Assembly: GCF_029867415.1 (NCBI RefSeq)
Contig: NC_081186.1
Location: forward strand, 14,888,930 to 14,952,929
Reading direction: 5' to 3'
Source of the DNA: Vicia villosa
Taxonomy: Eukaryota > Streptophyta > Magnoliopsida > Fabales > Fabaceae
Length of the DNA: 64,000 nucleotides
Shown: piece after piece, positions 33,660 to 45,147 of the stretch
How the letters are laid out: each line of letters starts with the position of its first letter
Numbering within the stretch: the first letter of the stretch is position 1
Notes under the pieces: generated by a model
Databases searched by the model: none
What the model was told of the DNA's origin: nothing
Seen by the model: only the letters and a program-made list of their open reading frames with translations
Made by a program: the position numbers and the translations under genes

Positions 33660-35199
33660 TGTGAATACAAGATTACACTCAAAGATGTTTTTGATTCATG
33701 GCAAACTTAAATAAGCATTCAAACAACAAGACGGAAGCAGAAAACTTAAAGAAAAGCAAGCATTGATCACTCATAGGTCAACCCATTATGTTTATATGTT
33801 TATAGGTTGCCTCAACACAAGCAAAACAAGAAGAATGCAGAAAAACAGCAGTTAGGTCGACCTACCATCAACCCAGGTCGACCTAAAATGGAGAAAAACT
33901 CATATATCCCTGCTAGGTCGACTCACACATCATTTAGGTCGACCTAAATTGATGAATTCCACATACCAGTCTGTTAGGTCGACCTACACATCAACTAGGT
34001 CGACCTAATCTGTGAAAATGTCCCCAGAATGCATCAGAAGAGGATTCTGGTCGACCTACTCCTTCAACAGGTCGACCTAACTGGGAGCAAAATTCTGCAA
34101 GCTCTGTTAGGTCGACCTAAGCACTACAAGTGGTCGACCTAACTGATCAAGAAAGTTCAAAAATCAGTTTTTCTTGGTTCTAACTGTTATGCAATCATAT
34201 ATATTGTACAAGGGTAATTATTCATGCAACACCAACGACTGAAAGATACACAAACGCTTCTCATCTTCGTTCTTCATCATCTCCAACACAATTACACATA
34301 ATCATTCTTGCGTTGCGGGTTAGTGATGAGTTCGATAACGTCCATGGAACGGAATTGAAGATTCCTAGTGGGTGAAGGTTTGTGGGGTTTGTTGGTGAAT
34401 AAAATCTGCGGGTTTTGTCCTCCACGACGGGTGGTTCTTGGGGGTTTTTATCAAGAGGCGTTCATTGAGGATTCGGCTGAGTGTAACGATTGAGGAACGG
34501 GGAGTTCAAGGAATCAAGACACTGCAGAAGGGAATCAAAGTGAAGCTCTTGGATAACCTTGATCTGGCTCAAGATTAAGGGGGAAGAAGATTCAAAGGAT
34601 CGACATAATTGGTTTATCGTTTATCGCTTTGTTATCTTCTTTGTATATACTACTTTCAACATTAATGAAAGATTACCCAATTTCAATTTGGAATTGGGGG
34701 CAGACGTAGTCGTAGCGAGGACGATCGACGAACTGCCTAAACAAATATCGTGTTCTTGTCGCTTTTACTTTCTCTTTTACTTTCTGTTCATAATTGGTTA
34801 TAAGTGCAAAATTGATCAACGATTCAAGTGTTAAAATTGTGAATTAAAGTTCTGCACAAACATCACAATTCACCACAACTTGAATCACTATCAATTTGAA
34901 CGTATCACCAAGTGTTTGTGTTTTTGCTTAATCCAATCTTACTGCATTGCAAATCAAAGTTGTCAATCTAGAAGTTAATTGGTTTTCAGTTGTAAAACGT
35001 ATTGTTTAGCTATCATATTACTTCACCATCAAATTCCACTTACTCTTTGGTTTTGAAACACATACGACCTTTGCAATAGCGGTCCAGAATAGACGCAAGT
35101 CGATTCAGAACCGCTTTCGCTCGAGTCAGTAGAAAAATCCTTAAAAACTAAGAGAGATCTATTCACCCCCCCTCTAGATCTTTAGGCCAGCGTCTAACA
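33660..35199 (+). repeat. 3' LTR of the Sirevirus-like element
   Basis: 1540 bp, partner of 26687-28229; the C-run is three bases shorter. Confidence 0.95.
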
Positions 35200-35204
35200 C
35201 TGCA

Positions 35205-37430
35205 TACTCTCGAATCTAAGGGATTTCCATTGGCGTGTCATAACATCTGTCTTGCAAGGATTTCACTAGGGTCTAATGTCGCCTCTAAGGCTATTCCTAG
35301 GATTACATGTTACACATCTGCATTGTATACACGGAGTTATAATACAAGGAGTCTCTCGCATACGCATGCGTTTGCATTTTCATGCATTCATACATTTTCA
35401 TATCCATCTCCGCCTGCATCCACACTTTTCGTGCTAGCCGATTTCCCGAGACTCATGGAGGAAAATCAAAGGATCGTAGACTATGGAGAAAGGAGGACAA
35501 ATTATCGAGAACGAACTCGGTCTCACAAGGAGGAAAAAGGATGCCTTTCGTCATGCCACGTGTCCATGCCTTGTCGCAACAAGATTATAAATGCAACCAA
35601 GGTTATCGTCAAGCAAGGATTAGTTCAACAAAGAAGTTCCTCATAGATACACTCAAGATGTATCTAGTCAAAAAGAGGTTCATCTCAGAACATATCAAGT
35701 TTACAAGGACGCTCTACGATAACCTGGAGGCAAGGGTCAGTCCAACTGGGGCAATACCCTGAACAAAGATGCCTATCTACAATGGGGAAAAGCGACATAT
35801 GTTAACCCCCCATCAAGGGTCAAAAAGGGTCATAAGTGTTCTTTGTCAATTTACAAACGCTGAAGGTTGCGAATGGTGTGATACTATCCTTTAGAAAAAG
35901 CAAAAGAGGTTCAGTCAAAGGAAGCTCATGAAGTTCCGATACGACGAAAACCCACCGCTAACAAATTTATTCCCGACAGATTCGACATGCCTAAGGAAAA
36001 TTCGAGGTTGCCCTCACTTCTACAAGTCTAAAGAACTAAGGAGTGAAACAAGGTCAGTGGATCTACAAAGGAGATTATCCCTAGGATCACTAGGTGTTTA
36101 TCATGCTCGGAATTTCGACCCCGGCGATCGCTTAGTGTTACTCAAGAAGTTGTACCTTCGGATTAGCAATTCTAATAGGATGACCATGCAGGTTTTGGAG
36201 TCAATTCATTTTCTCACTACTACGACTTTCCAGTCGCACACTTCTATTTTTAGGATTATTAACAAACTTAAGGGAGAATGACGAATACAAATAACTAAGT
36301 CTAGCTAAACATATGCTTTCAAGGTAAGACCGAGCCGAGGATGTACAGGCATTGTTTCATTTCCCAAACAGTGGAGATATAAGGATGTTAATCCCTCGTT
36401 ACCCCCTCGAGCCAGGAGTTGGAGTTTTGTTTCTACTGTTCAAAAAAAACCTTGATTTTAACCAGGGGCAGGGTAGATGTCAACTAATTCAATGATGTAT
36501 TTTGGTTGCCAAGAGAATCAGTCCATCCAAGCATAAGGTTCAAGCGTATCTTCTTCCTCGCATTCATCCAAGATTGAGGAAGCAATGGAGATAACATTCA
36601 CAAACATCTTCTTCCTCAATACGTCATTCAGGATCGAGGAAGTATCAAAGTCGAAGCTTGCAAATCAAAGTCGACATGGCAGTCACAATATTCAATATCC
36701 AAGGATCAATCTCAAAAGGAGTATTCAAAAGAAAAAGGAAAAAAAGCGCCCGCTAAGTCAAAAATTCCATGAATAAAAAAAACGACTTAGGCAAAATTTA
36801 GGGCATCCCGATGGATCAAATTCAAAAGAATTGGTTCATGCAAAAATAAGGGATAAAAACAAAGGCTAAATACAATGGATAATCTGGTGACTGCTAAATC
36901 ATCAAAGCTTCGCATCCATGCTTGGATCTTTACAACATTTTTCATCAGTGCTTGGATCTCTACTAGGGCTTCTGCTCAACATCGAAACTGAAACAATTCT
37001 CTTGCAAACAAAGCACATCCATTGGATTAGTAGAATTTTTAGGATCTGGAGAACATCAAGGAGAAAGGGGTGGGATAAATAAAATTTTGAGCCTTATATC
37101 CATTGTTTCTTAAAACATGAACCAGGCCAAGTTACAACATTTAAAAGTCCTAATTGAGGCAAGGTTAACCATGAAAGCATGTTAAGCAGGATTTGTTATA
37201 CTGACTCCTATGTTTGTTAAAACTACTTCTAATCACTATGCTTCTTCAAGCATTCTTTTCAAAACCATCCAGTCCTAATTCATAACGGACTTCGATTTCA
37301 AAACTTGCATACGCATTCCATTGGAGCTACTTCTCAAAAAGTACAACACCATCTACGAGTATACACTTAGCATCGAGGAAATCTCGAAATGGGCTAATCA
37401 AAGGTGATCATTTCTAATAAAGACCCTGGA
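35205..37430 (+). other. internal region of the Ogre-like element, first part after the nested insertion
   Basis: No gene recognised. Short frames such as 35230-35646 (with MEENQRIVDYGERRTN near 35455) could be a remnant of an Ogre gag start, but nothing downstream supports it. 36590-36780 is purine-rich. Confidence 0.45.
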
Positions 37431-37760
37431 GTCGGGGGAACCACATCTAGGGGGTTCTCCTAAACAGGGGCAAAAATTTCAAGGAGCACAGGGGCATACA
37501 ATCGAACATCCTATCAACTAGGGGCACTCTTCCTAAGGTTCAATCGACTTGGGGCACATCTCAAAGCAATCTCAAACAGGGGCATGTCAGACATGGGAAG
37601 AATTCAAATTCAAAGGATAGAACACTATGGATAACCTTCCATGACCTGGAGATCAGGGGCACACCCTTCAATCTAAACATCGAAGCATATGACAAGGCTA
37701 TTCCCTGGGGCACTTCCTTCATAAGCATCTTTCTCCATGAAAATACTGGGGCAATGGATA
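37430..37760 (+). repeat. ladder of polypurine-like GGGGCA motifs
   Basis: GGGGCA occurs at about 37467, 37491, 37521, 37551, 37578, 37656, 37707 and 37747, mostly as ACAGGGGCA or CTGGGGCA, and further ones near 36463 and 38443. The true polypurine tract before the 3' LTR (39823-39835) has the same core, AACAGGGGCAGC. Confidence 0.75.
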
Positions 37761-38500
37761 TCAAATCCGCAAGACACACAACAAAAGGAAAAAGGCGTTC
37801 TCGCACTTTACAACATCGAACAAATTCTTTCTCCTAACTACGATCTTCCGAGCTCAAACAAGACAGGTATTGGGAAATCGCGCTAGCATCACACCCCATC
37901 CTAGCAAACAGACCTGCAACTCCAGCGAACTATATACGCTTTGGTTATTAATAACCTACCGTCGGAGCATCACACAAATACATACAAATCACGCATTACA
38001 TACATTGGTTGATACATTACACCGTAACTCTTTATGTGGTCTTCTGCAAGACAAACATTCACATCCATTCAAAAGACCTTTTTCGGGTAATCTTACAGAA
38101 GAAATTACTTCGTTCCACTCATTACGTCAACCAAGCATACGCATATGCATAAGCATACATAAACATTACAAAGCCAGCATAAGCATAGTCAGGGTATAGG
38201 TGCAAGCATGGAATAAACAAGTTCAAAGGGTTTGAGGAGATAAAACCATGAGATTGCATCAGCATTAGCATACATGCATACGCATTAGCATGAGCATATA
38301 CATATCACAAAAGCCCAATTGGCAATCCAAACCATTACAAAGTCCAGTTCCCGTCTGGTAGTCAGTCCTCGTCTGACCGTTTCATCAGTATACATACAAC
38401 ATATACATGTGTAAGCATTCACACATACGCATTATACAAACAACAGGGGCATGTGCATAACGCATAAGCATGATGCATACGCATTCACAAAACAAAATTC
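37761..38500 (+). other. non-coding stretch of the Ogre-like element
   Basis: Rich in CATACGCATAAGCAT-type words (38130-38480), a degenerate simple repeat. No gene is visible. Confidence 0.5.
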
Positions 38501-38505
38501 TACAT

Positions 38506-38995
38506 AGGTAAATTTCGCGATAACACTCGCGGATAACCCTATTGGTGGTACAGGTAAATTCTGCGATAACACTCGCAGATAACCCTGATAACATAGGTAA
38601 ATTTCGCGATAACACTCGCGGATAACCCTATTGGTGGTACAGGTAAATTCTGCGATAACACTCGCAGATAACCCTGATAACATAGGTAAATTTCGCGACA
38701 ACACTCGCGGATAACCCTATTGGTGGTACAGGTAAATTCTGCGATAACACTTGCAGATAACCCTGATAACATAGGTAAATTTCGCGACAACACTCGCGAA
38801 TAACCCTATTGGCGGTACAGGTAAATTCTGCGACAACACTCGCAGATAACCCTGGTGACATAGGTAAATTTCGCGACAACACTCGCGAATAACCCTATTG
38901 GTGGTACAGGTAAATTCTGCGATAACACTAGCAGATAACCCTGGTGAAACAGGTAAATTCTGCGATAATATTCGCCGATAACCCTGTCGGTGCAG
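38506..38995. repeat. 89-bp tandem repeat array with alternating small stems
   Basis: About five and a half units; unit starts are 89 bp apart. Each unit consists of two related halves: one with GGTAAATTTCGCGA...TCGCGG and one with GGTAAATTCTGCGA...TCGCAG. In each half the sequence before TAACAC pairs with the sequence after it (CGCGA/TCGCG; TGCGA/TCGCA), so the two halves differ by compensating changes. Confidence 0.88.
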
Positions 38996-38999
38996 GTGA

Positions 39000-39245
39000 A
39001 CTTGCTAGAATTATAGCAAGCAATCCTATTGGGGTCCAAACTGCGATGTAACTTGCCAGAACTATGGTAAGTGAGAGGTACAAACTGCGATGTAACTTGC
39101 CAGAACTATGGTAAGTGAGAAGTTCACAAACTGCGAGTAGCTTACCAGCACTATGGTAAGTGAGAAGTTCACAAACTGCGATTAACTTACTAGCATTATA
39201 GTAAGTGGGGGTTCACAAACTGCGGAAGCTTGCTGACCATAGCAA
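39000..39245. repeat. ~48-bp hairpin repeats
   Basis: Five diverged units: AACTGCGA, then CTTGCCAGAACTATGGTAAG or a variant (CTTACCAGCACTATGGTAAG, CTTACTAGCATTATAGTAAG, GCTTGCTGACCATAGCAAGC). The stems vary by paired changes between units. Confidence 0.85.
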
Positions 39246-39835
39246 GCCAATTACACAACCAACAGAAGGTCCTCGCTATTCCTTTTCAGGAACCTTTCCA
39301 CGAAGTCTTCTTCAAGACGTATTCCATCCTTTCTAGGAGCTTTTCCAGGCACACAAGGTTTTTCAAATGATTCCTCAACTGGGTTTATCACGTTAGTCCC
39401 TCGGCAGTGATCTTCTCCGTCAACAACAATCAGAGGTGTTATTTTTCTTTTCAGAATTACTAACACACCTCATTCACACATATTGCATATACATACACCG
39501 CTCTCATTTATTTTGAGAAACTCACTGCATCATGCATCGCATGCATCATAAACATTGCATAAAGTCAAAGTTGCCTTTTTAGGCCACGCTACGATCTAAA
39601 TGCGTAGCTCCTTCAAAAAAAGAGAGCGTCTGCTTCATAGTAAAAAAAAGAGAAGAGAGAGAAGAATGGTATTCACCTTTGGTGGCATCTGTAAGCCCAT
39701 CTCTCACAGAACTTCTTCCCAACAAGAGCAAATTTCAGGGCATTCTCAGTGTTCAATCATTTTCTACCTTTAGATCACGATAGGCAGACGTGCCTATCCG
39801 ACTCTTCAAGTTTAAGAAGATTGAACAGGGGCAGC
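39246..39835 (+). other. 3' end of the internal region and polypurine tract
   Basis: No gene; ends with GAACAGGGGCAGC directly before the LTR. Confidence 0.6.
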
Positions 39836-42454
39836 TGTAATACCCCAAAATTTGCCCAATCAAATCTATGTCTTTTAAGTCATAAAGGATCAAAATTAAG
39901 AGTCATGGGTTTTGACATTCTTATTGTCAAACCCGTTCTCTTATAAAATATCCTGAGACAAAATGGGGTGCAATTAACAGGTGCTTTGGGATCCAAACCT
40001 CGGGGCCCAATTATTACAAGGGTTTTATCCTTTTTTGGGGATTATAGTTTTTTTACTAACATTTGTTTTTATTAATTTTATTATTACTAATTATTAGTAT
40101 TAATATTATTAATTTTACTAATTAATTATTGTTAATATTAGAATTGTCATTAGAGATTATTAGTGTTATTATTAGAATTAGTATTAATGTAAATATTATT
40201 ATAATTAGGATTTTTATAGTTTTTTATAATTAAATTAGTTGGGCAATAGGCCCATTAGGTGTAGAAAGACCTAATCTAAACATTATAAATAGGGTGTTTT
40301 TTTGTCAATTAGGGGAGGCCAATTTTCACTAACCCTTATTTCATTCACCTACAAACATTCTCTCACGTAGAAACAACAATTTTTCTACCCCACACATGTG
40401 TTATACTGTAGCAATACATCTTTTTTATAGCAATTCTTTTTCATGTGTAAACCCTTTTCTATAAACTAACCTTTTTCCTACAATTTCTATCAAGCTTTCA
40501 CCAAAAAATAACAACAAAAGCAAAAAAGAAAGAATAGAATAGATATATTAGATCGCAAGCCACACTGTGTTCTCTTTTCTATAATAATACTTGAAACAAC
40601 TACAAAGAAAAAAGGAAGAACTGAAACCATTGTTGTATCGCTACGAAGATCTCATCACCGCCGTTACTCAACCACGGAGCCGCATAAAATCCGCTCAACA
40701 CGCTGCTTCAACCGCGAACAGCCACTGATCTCGTCGCCGTTCCCGAGCACCGCCGCGAGTTTCATCTCGATTCATAACCAACGCCATCAATCGCATCATC
40801 CCGCGAATTCAAGATTCGAATCTTTTTAGCTTAAATTTTCGTTCATGGAGAAGTTGTTGTGTGGTTGACTGTTCAGTAACTGAAGATTGCAGAGAAAAAA
40901 AGAAAGTAAACAAAGAAGAGGAACAGTGCACGCTCTTGTTCTATCTTGGATTTTTGATACGGTTTCGCTTGATACTTATAGCTTTTGAAGTATCCTTATG
41001 TCAACATGGAGAAGTAGCACAGTTGGTTATGCGTATGGTGGCAAGAGGGTAAACCCCAGATCGATTCCCAGGGGCGCCACTATTTTTATCAGTTTGTTTA
41101 TACAAAGGTGCCACCGGATCCAGTGTGTTTCACATAAGGGCGCACATGATGCTCCCTCACATCACAACCATAGGATCATACCAGATCCAGATCTAACGCT
41201 CCAGGAGAAAGGCATATACCATGGACCCTCAATAGCACCCACACAGGATGATTGCCAGGTTCTTTTTATAATATATTTATTTATTTACTATCTATTTATT
41301 TAGATTAATACATTTGATTCAATTAGTTTATTTTAATTAGGATTAGAATAAATTAGGATTAAAACTAGGATTAGGGGTAGGAGTACAATATTTTCCCGAT
41401 TATTTTGATTACTCGATTATTCGAGTTAATTAATTTAATTTATTTTAACTATAAAAATCACAAAAAAACCCTAGAAAGGTTTATTCACCCATTTGGGTTT
41501 GTCCAATCCCATTTGGCAAAGAATATTAACCTTCGAATAATTCTCTCCTCGACCCGACTAAAGCTATTAGTCGCATTAGACGAGAGATAAAATAATAAAA
41601 ACAATAAACTCTAACTTCCCCTTTAACGGATAAATGGCGGATGAATATCTATTTCATCCCGCTTTCGAATTAGTCGACTCTCTATGTCGTACTGATCAAA
41701 TATCTGAATAAAGGAGTAAAATAATTTAATTAATCCTTTATTTAAATTCTCTCCTCGACCCGACTAAACCTATTAGTCGCATTAGACGAGAGATAAAAAT
41801 ATACATAAATTAAAATACGTTTAATTTGCTGCCCGCGACGATCAATCTATCGATCCGAGTAACCAGCAATGCCCATTAATCCGTTAACTATAATGATCAA
41901 ACCTATTGATCACTGCAACTAACGGTGACATATTAAATCAGGGTTGTACGCCCAAATCTCAAAATACACTAAACCACGACACTACAGAAATTCACTTCTT
42001 CAAATACTGCGATGTTCAAACTACGATAAGGTAATTCAAAATACCTTCGAACTTCGCATTTCAAAACTGCGATAGGCCATTCAAAAGCCTTTAAAACAAT
42101 TTTCAACCATAACAAATCAAATTCAATTCTAAGGCGTACAACCCTGTGCCCGAACTACGTTGACTCTGATTCTCCATAAGGAGATACGTAGGCACTTGGA
42201 TAACCAAGGCGAGTCCCCCTCCCTAAAATCTCAATTTTCCCCCTATTCAATTCTTTAGCTATTGAACCTAAATTTTAGCCATAAAACCTTTACCTTAGAT
42301 TCAAAACCTTTAGGAAAGGGTTGAGGGTGCCTAACACCTTCCCTCGACCTGAATATAGTATCTTACCCTGATCTCTATACTGCGTAGGGTTTCCTATTCG
42401 CCCTTCAGAATAGGTGGCGACTCGAAAGCTGAAATTTTTAGGCAGGTTGCTACA
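39836..42454 (+). repeat. 3' LTR of the Ogre-like non-autonomous element
   Basis: 2619 bp, near-identical to 22349-24968; TATA box copy at 40284-40291. Confidence 0.93.
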
Positions 42455-42459
42455 GGGTC

Positions 42460-42884
42460 CAATTGCTTTTTCATCCTTCTTGTGTGGTATAATTCTGGAT
42501 CAGTACCCAAACATTCTCAATGAACATGATGTAGTGTGCAAAAGAGAAAGTTCCTTGGCATTCCATTACAAACTGTTTCAGGGTAAGCATGTTCCAGACA
42601 TTGTCATGACATCAGCTGAAACTTCCAAATCTGGAGCATCAGTCAGCACACTAGAAGTCATAGCAATGCTAAAAGAGACATGCAAAGAACTGGAATCTAA
42701 AAAAATATCTCTTGAAAAAATGATACGTATTCTGGAAATGGATGAGAATGAGGAATTTGCAGATACTAAAGAGATGGAAGATAAAGATGAACAAGAATTG
42801 GAAGAAGAAAATGCCAGTCCGGCTGATGACTCTGAGAAAGAAAGTTCTTCAGACACCTCAAGTGGGTCTGAATCTGGGCAATAA
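42460..42884 (+). pseudogene. Sirevirus-type envelope-like protein, 3' part
   Basis: After one copy of the target site GGGTC (42455-42459) the frame goes on as PIAFSSFLCGIILDQYPNIL, ESSLAFHYKLFQGKHVPDIV, then a predicted helical, coiled-coil-like stretch and a strongly acidic, serine-rich tail (EDKDEQELEEENASPADDSE) to TAA at 42882-42884. The fit to the 5' part shows that the insertion, not decay, interrupts the gene. Confidence 0.75.
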
Positions 42885-43338
42885 TTGCAGCTGGAGTCCT
42901 ATTTGTTTTGTTTTGTTTTTGTTTGATTTGTTCTCTTTCAGTTAGTTCCGTCTGTTTTATTTGCTTTAGTTCAATTTAAATTTTTGTTGAACTTATTTAA
43001 ACTTGGTGGGGGAGAAGACATTTCTGTTGGCTTTGGCAACTTTTATGGCCAAACAGGGGGAGAGGTAATACATGTCACCCCAGAACAACAAGAATGGTGG
43101 ATGTGTGTGATCAACAATACTAATTTGCTTATTTTTGTGTTGACCTGTTTGTGCTTGTGCTACTCTTGTGGCTGTTTGTCTGGTTTGTCTAAGCACTGTG
43201 TGCATACTGGTGATGTATGCTGTCAGTTGTGTATTAGCTTGTTTTTATTGTGTTTTGGTTATCTTGTGTCCGCTGCAAGTATTTCTCTGGTATGGTGTGA
43301 CAGGTTGTTTTAGCCAAAAATTTGTGAAAGGGGGAGAT
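42885..43338 (+). other. Sirevirus 3' untranslated region with repeated polypurine tracts
   Basis: G-rich purine tracts occur at about 43005-43018 (GGTGGGGGAGAAGA), 43054-43065 (CAGGGGGAGAGG) and next to the LTR at 43326-43338 (GAAAGGGGGAGAT). Several polypurine tracts before the 3' LTR are a known mark of Sireviruses. Confidence 0.75.
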
Positions 43339-44243
43339 TGAAGGTGTTTTCATATTGGCTGCATTAATGGTAAAACATACCTGGTTGATATTGTATTATG
43401 TAGGTTGCATATGTGTGAAGCTAATACAGGTTTTGTAGTGAATGTCATGATCGATGTCATGACATCCGTGTGTGACAGCAGGAGCTGTTATTATTTATTA
43501 AATGTGTTTCCTGATTTATCTCAATTATCAGTTTAGGAAACCTTTTATTGAGTGCTGAATATTTCGTCCAGAAGATCCTGCTGACAGCACATTTTGTAAT
43601 AGACAGATGGCGTGGGAATTAGGTTAACTTGGTTAACCCTAGTTTGTTTCTTAAAAAGCCTAAGACCCAAGACTGCATATAAAAGGACTGCAATCCTATT
43701 TTGAAACGCAGACAGAAGATTTTGTATTGTGAAGAACTATTGTTCCGTAGCTATCTCGTGTTATCCAAGCAATTATGCTTGATGATTGCGTTGGATTAAG
43801 TTGTGTATGTGTAATGTCACTCTAAGCTTTTAAACAGGAGTCTGTGTCTCTTGATTGAAGCTTTTAAGCAGATCAAGGTGTGTTTTTGAAGAGTGTCTTC
43901 TCTCTGTAATTGTTATTTGTTTATGTGTAATCACTGCTGTGATTGAGGGGGAGTGGAATGGAGATATTCCATATCTAGGGAGAACCTGGGTAGAAGGGTC
44001 ATTGGGTAGTGATTAAGTGAGAAGTTGTAAACGGGGGAGTTTAACTTTGAATTGATACTACTAATAGTGGACTTCATCTCTGGCTTGGTAGCCCCCAGAG
44101 TAGGTTGTTTGAACCAAACTGGGTAAACAATTCTGTGCGTTCTTTATTGTTTTTATGTTGTTCTGTTATTACTATATGTGCTGCGTAATTGTGGATGTCA
44201 TAACATCCAGTTTGACATCGAGCGTGTGTTACTAGAATTTTCA
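43339..44243 (+). mobile_element. 3' LTR of the Sirevirus remnant
   Basis: It begins TGAAGGTGTTTTCATATTGG just after the polypurine tract and ends AGAATTTTCA at 44243. The start could also be TGTTTTC at 43344. No second LTR is in the window, so the boundaries rest on the TG/CA ends and the polypurine tract. Confidence 0.6.
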
Positions 44244-44775
44244 AAAAGTATCATAAAAATACTAACACATTCTTATGTGTTTTTTTATGAAGGAATTCAA
44301 TTAACCTAAAGTCTACTATTTTTTATGAGTTTTTAATGTCAACAATCACCTAAAAATCTAACAACATTTTTATGGTTTTAATTACATTTTATTCCTAAAA
44401 AAACTACCCAAAAATATATGGTTTTTATCATGTTTTTATCAACTAAAAATAATAGAAAGAAGACTATGTGAAAGAAACTAAATCTAAGATGAATTAAAGG
44501 AGTCAGGGGGTGAAATGCATATTGTGGTATTACAAGCAATAAGGCGCTGAGCCCAAAGGAAATGTCCCAACATTGTTTTTTTGTTACAGACTTTATTCTA
44601 TGTCAAAAACGGTTGTAATGGGCGCAGGGGTGTGCAGAATTCGCATGGCTCAAAGGATTTTCAATCCATTCAGATCTATCATATAAGAAAATTATATGTT
44701 CTGGATTTTACCAAAATACCCTGCTTGCTCTTAGATTTGACACGTGGCTGCCTTGTCCATCCATCATTCTTTTTG

Positions 44776-44909
44776 TCTTTCTTCCAACATCTCACACCAT
44801 GTGAGTAAAATGATGATGACAATGCTATATAAAACCATTTTCTCTTTCTTCCAACATCTCACACCATGTGAGTAAAATGATGATGACAATGTTATATAAA
44901 ACCAGAATA
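44776..44909 (+). repeat. 67-bp tandem duplication
   Basis: Two nearly identical copies begin TCTTTCTTCCAACATCTCAC at 44776 and 44843. Each has the hairpin CTCACACCATGTGAG and ends with CTATATAAAACC or TTATATAAAACC, a TATA-like box. Confidence 0.85.
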
Positions 44910-45147
44910 TTGTATTATTTTTATGATTTTTTTAATTATTGTTTAATAGACTTTAATTATTTTAATTATTAATTAATACCATCCTAACTTATCAAATAAA
45001 TACGGGGGTAGTACTATCATATATATTTCTATATATTTTTTATTTTTTCAGTAAAAAAAGACTAAATTATTGTGTTACCTTTTAATTAATATATTATTTT
45101 TAAATTTATTTTGCTTATATATTTTTCATAAAATTTCAATTTAGGGA

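Larger units (their letters stand above)
26687..35199 (+). mobile_element. complete Sirevirus-like Ty1/copia element
   Basis: 8513 bp, LTRs 26687-28229 and 33660-35199, target-site duplication CTGCA at 26682-26686 and 35200-35204. The PBS is at 28231, then gag and pol in copia order, and several polypurine tracts before the 3' LTR. The large gag, repeated polypurine tracts and palindrome-rich LTRs favour the Sirevirus group. The LTRs differ by three substitutions and a C-run length, so this is the youngest insertion in its nest. Confidence 0.93.
22349..42454 (+). mobile_element. complete Ogre-like LTR element without gag-pol (LARD-type)
   Basis: LTRs 22349-24968 and 39836-42454, target-site duplication GGGTC (22344-22348 and 42455-42459), PBS of Ogre type at 24971-24988 and a polypurine tract (GAACAGGGGCAGC) just before the 3' LTR. 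The total is 20,106 bp, of which 8.5 kb is a nested copia element. The own internal region (24969-26686 and 35200-39835, about 6.35 kb) shows no gag, protease, RT, RNase H or integrase in any frame. It looks like a non-autonomous large retrotransposon derivative that depends on Ogre proteins. The LTRs differ by about five substitutions and one base of length, so it moved recently. Confidence 0.88.

Noticed and set aside
35230..35762. Gag remnant of Ogre in the non-autonomous element
   Set aside because: Only a short MEENQ-like stretch is suggestive; no capsid or zinc-knuckle motif found, so left as unsupported.
38506..38995. CRISPR-like regular repeat array
   Set aside because: A direct tandem repeat without unique spacers, in a plant retrotransposon; not CRISPR.
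38385..39039. Overlapping - strand ORFs with a shared repeated peptide
   Set aside because: Products of the 89-bp tandem array read in several frames; no gene evidence.
42414..42459. Start of the envelope-like 3' ORF at 42414
   Set aside because: The first codons are LTR sequence of the inserted Ogre-like element; the true coding part begins after the target site.
21583..44248. AAAAG as target-site duplication of the Sirevirus remnant
   Set aside because: AAAAG occurs twice near the left junction by chance in an A-rich stretch and the 5' part of the element is missing; not reliable.
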